Assembly (NCBI GenBank): GCA_041656175.1
Contig: JBBAEA010000128.1
Span: forward strand, 1-9,889
Source: JBBAEA01 sp041656175
GTDB lineage: Bacteria; Myxococcota_A; Bradymonadia; UBA4248
Direction of reading: 5' to 3'
DNA: 9,889 nucleotides
How positions within the stretch are numbered: position 1 is the first letter of the stretch; the number at the start of each line of letters is the position of its first letter. Of the stretch, positions 7,381 through 9,889 are shown piece after piece. Made by a program: the position numbers and the translations under genes. Under the pieces are notes generated by a model. The model was not told the DNA's origin and did not search any database. It saw nothing but the letters and a program-made list of their open reading frames with translations.

Positions 7381-7430
7381 CTTAGGAAAACTCTGATTTA
7401 ATTGTTCAGAGCTTTCTTAGGAAAAACGCC
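7381..7430 (+). repeat. cttag-gaaaa-ctctgat motif, two copies with inverted tcagag
   Basis: cttaggaaaactctgat (7381-7397) is followed by tcagag (7406-7411), which can pair with ctctga (7391-7396), and then by a second cttaggaaaa (7416-7425). Related copies occur at 9167-9183 and 9359-9375, so this is a small dispersed or duplicated repeat rather than a unique site. Confidence 0.55.
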
Positions 7431-7451
7431 ATAAGCCCAAAACTCTCGTCT

Positions 7452-7480
7452 TTGACTTTACCCCCACGCGCTGCTATGAG
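7452..7480 (+). promoter_or_regulatory. Candidate promoter for the lipoprotein gene
   Basis: TTGACT (7452-7457) and TATGAG (7475-7480) are separated by 17 bases, giving 5/6 and 4/6 matches to the sigma-70 consensus. The predicted start near 7487 lies just before the TG tract, so the tract would be part of a leader of about 65 bases. Confidence 0.45.
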
Positions 7481-7490
7481 TAATGGCGAC

Positions 7491-7516
7491 TGTGTGTGTA
7501 TGTGTGTGTGTGTGTG
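7491..7516 (+). repeat. TG dinucleotide microsatellite
   Basis: (TG)4-TA-(TG)8 lies 35 bases upstream of the lipoprotein ATG at 7552 and just downstream of the promoter candidate. Such tracts are uncommon in bacterial intergenic DNA and are prone to slipped-strand length change. Confidence 0.9.
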
Positions 7517-7551
7517 TTTTGAGCATAAACCAATGACATTGGAGTTGAGCA

Positions 7552-7932
7552 ATGAAAACGACGATACGTGGACTGTACTTTTTGGCGTCACTATTACTGG
7601 TGTTGGCATGCGACAATGATTCCAGCACCGAAACCAAAGGAGAGCCTTGCCCGCCGATAAGCGCTGAATGCTGCGAGGATGGGGTAACGCAGCCTTGCGT
7701 TCGCAGCGACAAATGCACGATTGGGGATGAGAGCCATTACGTCAAACACGATGGCCGTTGCCATGAGGAATTTATCTGCCTCAACACAAAGGAGGAGGCG
7801 CAAGGAGAGTTTCGCTGCGTGGCTCAATGCGCAGAGAGCTTGACCATGTGCGGTGCTCGTTGTGTGGACTTTAGTAGCGATTCCCAGCATTGCGGCGGTT
7901 GCACTTGGCTAGGCAAAGGCGTGAGCTGCTAA
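7552..7932 (+). CDS. Cys-rich lipoprotein, N-terminal part of the broken gene
   Basis: As it stands this encodes 126 residues. MKTTIRGLYFLASLLLVLAC is a lipoprotein signal peptide with lipobox VLAC and Cys20; Asp21 and Asn22 follow. The mature part is short and contains 13 further cysteines, including ECCEDGVTQPC and HCGGCTWLGKGVSC. That second motif resembles the HCGGC... segments of Myxococcota surface proteins, which normally continue into more Cys-rich sequence, as the frame does here after the stop. If translated alone, the product would be a small lipid-anchored Cys-rich protein without the EGF and FGE-like parts. Its expression may be influenced by the TG tract in its leader. Confidence 0.7.
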   Translation: MKTTIRGLYFLASLLLVLACDNDSSTETKGEPCPPISAECCEDGVTQPCVRSDKCTIGDESHYVKHDGRCHEEFICLNTKEEAQGEFRCVAQCAESLTMCGARCVDFSSDSQHCGGCTWLGKGVSC

Positions 7933-7970
7933 AATGATGGCAATTGTCAAAATGGTGTTTGCCACTGCGC

Positions 7971-8219
7971 CGAGGGCTGGAGCGGTAACGATTGTTCGAC
8001 GCCCGTTTGCAATCCCCCTTGCCATAATGAGGGAGGCAACTGCACAGCGCCAGATACCTGCACTTGCAACGATGGCTGGAAGGGCAAACTATGCGATACC
8101 CCGATTTGTGATCTTGCTTGCCCAAACAACGCTAGCTGCACAGCGCCGAATACCTGCACTTGCAACGAGGGCTGGAGCGGTAACGATTGTACGACGCCCG
8201 TTTGCAATCCCCCTTGCCA
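7971..8219 (+). repeat. 54-base near-identical direct repeat inside the EGF region
   Basis: Bases 7971-8024 and 8166-8219 (starting cgagggctggagcgg and ending cccccttgcca) match at 53 of 54 positions by eye; the one difference is t7996/a8191. The offset is 195 bases, or 65 codons and two EGF-like units, so loss or gain of one segment would stay in frame. They encode the EGWSGNDC.TPVCNPPC segment. Confidence 0.85.
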
Positions 8220-8238
8220 AAACGAAGGTACTTGCACA

Positions 8239-9171
8239 ATGCAGCATACTTGCAGCTGCACTGGTGGCTGGGAAGGCGAGCGATGCGAGACTGCGATTTG
8301 CGCGCAAACATGCCAAAACGGCGGGCGCTGTACCGCGCCAGATACCTGTACATGCGCAGACGACAAAGTTTGGGCTGGGGCGAGCTGCGAAGTAAGCGTA
8401 AATCGCGTGCGCATACCTGCATCTGGCGATCTGACCTCCTTTACGATGGGGCGACCCTACTGGTCTCCTGGTGAAGATGGGTGGGGAAACGACTCCGACG
8501 CACTCGGCCACCAAGTGCTCTTGAACGCCTACCTTATAGATCGCTACGAAGTCACGGCGGGCGACTATAAAAATTGTGTCGATGCAGGCCAATGTATGAC
8601 GGCCTCTACCGGTGGAAACTGTACTTATGACGTGGCGGGAAAAGAGCAGCATCCGATCAACTGCATTGATTGGTTTATGGCCAAAAAATACTGCGAGTGG
8701 GCAGGTGGCCGCCTGCCCACGGAAGCAGAATGGGAGCGCGCTGCCAAGGGGCCAAACGGGCACCGCCGCTTCCCTTGGGGCAACAACTGCCCGAAGTCGT
8801 GGAGTGCAGAATATTGTACAGGGGGTAATTGGAATGCTACAACGCCTATGGCCAACTGCAAAGAGGCTGATTGCCATGATTCCAAAACGTTCACCTCGCC
8901 TGTGGGTTCCTTCCTCTTAGGTCGATCGCCAGAAGGCCTCTACGATATGGCGGGCAATGTTTCGGAGTGGACAAGTGACTGGTCGATGCGTGTCTATGAC
9001 ATTGATAACGTGTCTTTCCCCAAAGGACCAGATACTGGTACTGAGCGCATCATACGCGGGGGCAGCTGGCTCAGCGGAGGCAGCGACTTGCGTGTCGTCC
9101 TCCGCGACAAGGAATATCCTTATCAGCGTCCCCCCAACGTCGGCGTTCGCTGTGCTAAGACTATCCCTTAG
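8239..9171 (+). CDS. EGF-like and FGE-sulfatase-like domain fragment, C-terminal part of the broken gene
   Basis: The frame is open from 7933, but the first ATG after the TAA is at 8239, inside the fourth EGF-like repeat and without a clear ribosome binding site, so it is not a natural start. From this Met the product would be 310 residues: one and a half EGF-like units (CSCTGGWEGERC, CTCADDKVWAGASC) and then the FGE-like domain, with EVTAGDYKNCV, GGRLPTEAEWERAA, FPWGNNC, GLYDMAGNVSEWTSDW, RGGSW and GVRCAK. In true formylglycine-generating enzymes two cysteines follow RGGS; here Ser508 and Leu513 (full-length numbering) occupy those positions, so catalysis is unlikely. The domain is more probably a binding module of the C-type-lectin-like FGE fold. 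Without the upstream signal peptide this fragment would not be exported. Confidence 0.7.
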   Translation: MQHTCSCTGGWEGERCETAICAQTCQNGGRCTAPDTCTCADDKVWAGASCEVSVNRVRIPASGDLTSFTMGRPYWSPGEDGWGNDSDALGHQVLLNAYLIDRYEVTAGDYKNCVDAGQCMTASTGGNCTYDVAGKEQHPINCIDWFMAKKYCEWAGGRLPTEAEWERAAKGPNGHRRFPWGNNCPKSWSAEYCTGGNWNATTPMANCKEADCHDSKTFTSPVGSFLLGRSPEGLYDMAGNVSEWTSDWSMRVYDIDNVSFPKGPDTGTERIIRGGSWLSGGSDLRVVLRDKEYPYQRPPNVGVRCAKTIP

Positions 9172-9183
9172 GGAGACTCTGAT
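9167..9183 (+). repeat. cttag...ctctgat motif overlapping the stop codon
   Basis: cttagggagactctgat contains the TAG stop (9169-9171) of the FGE-like frame and matches the motif at 7381-7397 at 14 of 17 positions. A third copy, cttagaaaaactctgat, is at 9359-9375. Confidence 0.45.
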
Positions 9184-9201
9184 TTTTGCAAAAACCGTAG
9201 G

Positions 9202-9222
9202 GGGCAGCTTTCAAAGCTGCCC
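9202..9222 (+). terminator. Hairpin after the FGE-like frame, possible terminator
   Basis: gggcagcttt (9202-9211) and aaagctgccc (9213-9222) form a perfect palindrome around one base, effectively an 8-bp stem with a 5-base loop. It begins 31 bases after the stop. The following TTGATTAAAA is only a weak T-tract, so termination is plausible but not certain. Confidence 0.45.
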
Positions 9223-9303
9223 TTGATTAAAACAACGAAAGTCAGGCGAGTTTTCAAAATATAGTCAATAAAATCAATGCTCTACACACAAAACGGCTTC
9301 TAC

Positions 9304-9375
9304 GGGCGATAGCCCTTAGACGGATTTTGGGGCGGTAGCCCTCCATAATCAGAGCTTCCTTAGAAAAACTCTGAT
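9304..9375 (-). repeat. Tandem small hairpins plus cttag/ctctgat palindrome
   Basis: On the minus strand GGGCTATCGCCC (9304-9315) and GGGCTACCGCCC (9330-9341) are tandem hairpins. The same core, GGGCTTTCGCCC, forms the terminal hairpin of element B. Next to them atcagag (9348-9354) pairs with ctctgat (9369-9375) around cttccttagaaaaa. Confidence 0.5.
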
Positions 9376-9486
9376 GGGTGCAAAAGCAATCAAAACCGCT
9401 AAAATAAAGTGTGGAAGCTTGTCCTAGCTTGTTTGAACTCAGCCAAAAATCCAATGAGGTTTTTCTTAGTAAGCTTGATGCGGATT

Positions 9487-9786
9487 CTAGGAAAAAAAGG
9501 AAAAATTACGCTTTTCTTTGCCATTTTGACCCCGTTCTAGAAAGCAAGGAATGCACAAGGGAGCGAGCTCAATCCTGGGTTCCGCCATCAGCGCATCCTC
9601 TAGCTCTTGCCCGCTCATCAATTCCTACCAATACTTCGCCGAACAATCAAAATGATCCTCCACACACCATTTCGTTGCCATCTTAGCTCCAATCTGTAGC
9701 CCAAAGTTCGCGCGCCGCATTTTTATAAAGTCGTCAACCATTTGCCCGCAGCAAGATAAAACGGCTATTTTTGTGGGGAGCCACAT
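9487..9786 (-). pseudogene. Possible short Cys-containing ORF interrupted by an amber codon
   Basis: On the minus strand a frame from ATG 9784-9786 to TAG 9487-9489 spans 100 codons with one internal TAG at 9625-9627. The first part (53 codons) includes VLSCCGQMVDDFIKM and TKWCVEDHFDCSAKYW; the second (45 codons) includes ELMSGQELEDALMAEPRIE and LCIPCFLERG. The composition looks protein-like and continuous across the stop, unlike the other frames here. GGGGGC lies just before the first ATG, and AGGA at the amber codon could let an ATG at 9618 restart translation. I recognise no family. It could equally be chance. Confidence 0.3.
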
Positions 9787-9848
9787 TGCCCCCAGTATCC
9801 GTTAGCGCAAAAACACTTGTTTTTGTGCCCTTCAACGCGTTGCGAAGA

Positions 9849-9889
9849 GGGGGGGGGGTAGCGCAAGATCGCCGAGAATTTTGGCCAAT
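9849..9889 (+). repeat. Palindromic element, copy C, left end only
   Basis: A run of ten G (9849-9858) is followed by TAGCGCAAGATC, identical to copy A at 3469-3480. After that the sequence changes (gcc gagaatttt ggc, 9871-9885) but could again form a small left hairpin, as tcacc/ggtga does in A. The window ends before the central palindrome. Confidence 0.65.

Larger units (their letters stand above)
7014..7551. other. Non-coding region between divergent genes
   Basis: No credible gene lies here. In order it holds the leader and promoter of the minus-strand Cys-rich gene, palindromic element B, two copies of the cttag/ctctga motif, a plus-strand promoter candidate and a TG dinucleotide tract before the lipoprotein ATG. 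ORFs of 60-130 codons that cross it run through palindromes and have no recognisable features. Confidence 0.7.
7552..9171 (+). pseudogene. Lipoprotein + EGF-like repeats + FGE-like domain gene, broken by one in-frame TAA
   Basis: Read through codon 127 (TAA, 7930-7932), the frame is open for 539 codons and makes sense from end to end. It encodes a lipoprotein signal peptide with Cys20, a Cys-rich N-terminal region, about five EGF-like repeats (codons 128-283) and an FGE-sulfatase-family domain (about 284-539) with GGRLPTEAEWERAA (385-398), GLYDMAGNVSEW (462-473) and RGGSW (502-506). The Cys-rich pattern runs straight across the stop (KGVSC-stop-NDGNCQNGVCHC), so the ancestral codon was a sense codon, for example CAA or AAA, one substitution away. 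GGAG (7541-7544) sits 7 bases before the ATG. Alternatives are an assembly error or recoding; UAAA is a strong stop context, which argues against readthrough. Both halves otherwise look intact, which suggests a recent lesion. Confidence 0.75.
9172..9889. other. Region without an intact gene
   Basis: It contains a terminator-like hairpin, two tandem GGGC-loop-GCCC hairpins, a cttag/ctctgat palindrome, a possibly decayed minus-strand ORF and the left end of palindromic element C. Plus-strand 9411-9686 and minus-strand 9254-9454 are open but show no domain or signal features. Confidence 0.6.

Noticed and set aside
8089..8877. Minus-strand 262-codon ORF opposite the EGF/FGE-like region
   Set aside because: It is antisense to well-recognised domains, has no domain of its own, and is explained by the repetitive codon pattern of the real frame.
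9254..9454. Minus-strand 66-codon ORF
   Set aside because: It reads through two tandem hairpins and a palindrome; the sequence pattern is explained by those repeats.
9411..9686. Plus-strand 91-codon ORF
   Set aside because: It shows Ser/Pro/Asn-rich low-complexity sequence with no start signal or recognisable motif, and lies opposite a more protein-like minus-strand frame.

Overview
The window looks like chromosome from a bacterium of the Myxococcota/Bradymonadia type (the former delta-proteobacteria). The main reason is the long minus-strand gene. It encodes a secreted protein with about twenty Cys-rich repeats of the CGDG...CDDGN...GDGC type, the family first described in Myxococcus, arranged around a fibro-slime domain. 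A lipoprotein gene with EGF-like repeats and a formylglycine-enzyme-like domain, and a long-form serine acetyltransferase of the kind I associate with these bacteria, fit the same picture. Base composition appears intermediate rather than very GC-rich. The assignment is an inference; no rRNA or other marker gene is present.

Layout. Positions 2-2341 hold a tight plus-strand cluster: a 5'-truncated AAA+ ATPase, a small two-helix membrane protein, an ExbB/TolQ-type proton-channel subunit and its ExbD/TolR partner. A serine O-acetyltransferase gene (2392-3339) follows with its own strong ribosome binding site and ends at a symmetrical intrinsic terminator (3362-3391). The convergent minus-strand gene for the Cys-rich fibro-slime protein fills 3639-7013; it has a well-formed promoter at 7078-7106. 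A non-coding stretch (7014-7551) leads to a plus-strand gene (7552-9171) that reads as one lipoprotein + EGF repeats + FGE-like protein, but is broken by a single in-frame TAA at 7930-7932. The last 718 bases have no convincing intact gene. They contain small GC hairpins, a possible decayed minus-strand ORF (9487-9786) and the start of a repeat element.

The most unusual feature is a family of about 155-base palindromic elements. Copy A (3462-3619) and inverted copy B (7193-7347) flank the Cys-rich gene, and copy C begins at 9849 and runs off the window. The G-rich ends and the CGTA-G6-C...GC6-A6 tail are conserved. The long central hairpin has an unrelated sequence in A and B but the same shape, so structure rather than sequence appears to be kept. 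A second short motif (cttag-gaaaa-ctctgat) recurs on both sides of the broken lipoprotein gene.

How the parts could work together: the ATPase/ExbBD cluster is an inner-membrane, proton-motive-force-using assembly of unknown output. The two right-hand genes encode disulfide-rich envelope or surface proteins. The acetyltransferase commits serine to cysteine synthesis. Any functional link between cysteine supply and the Cys-rich proteins is speculative.
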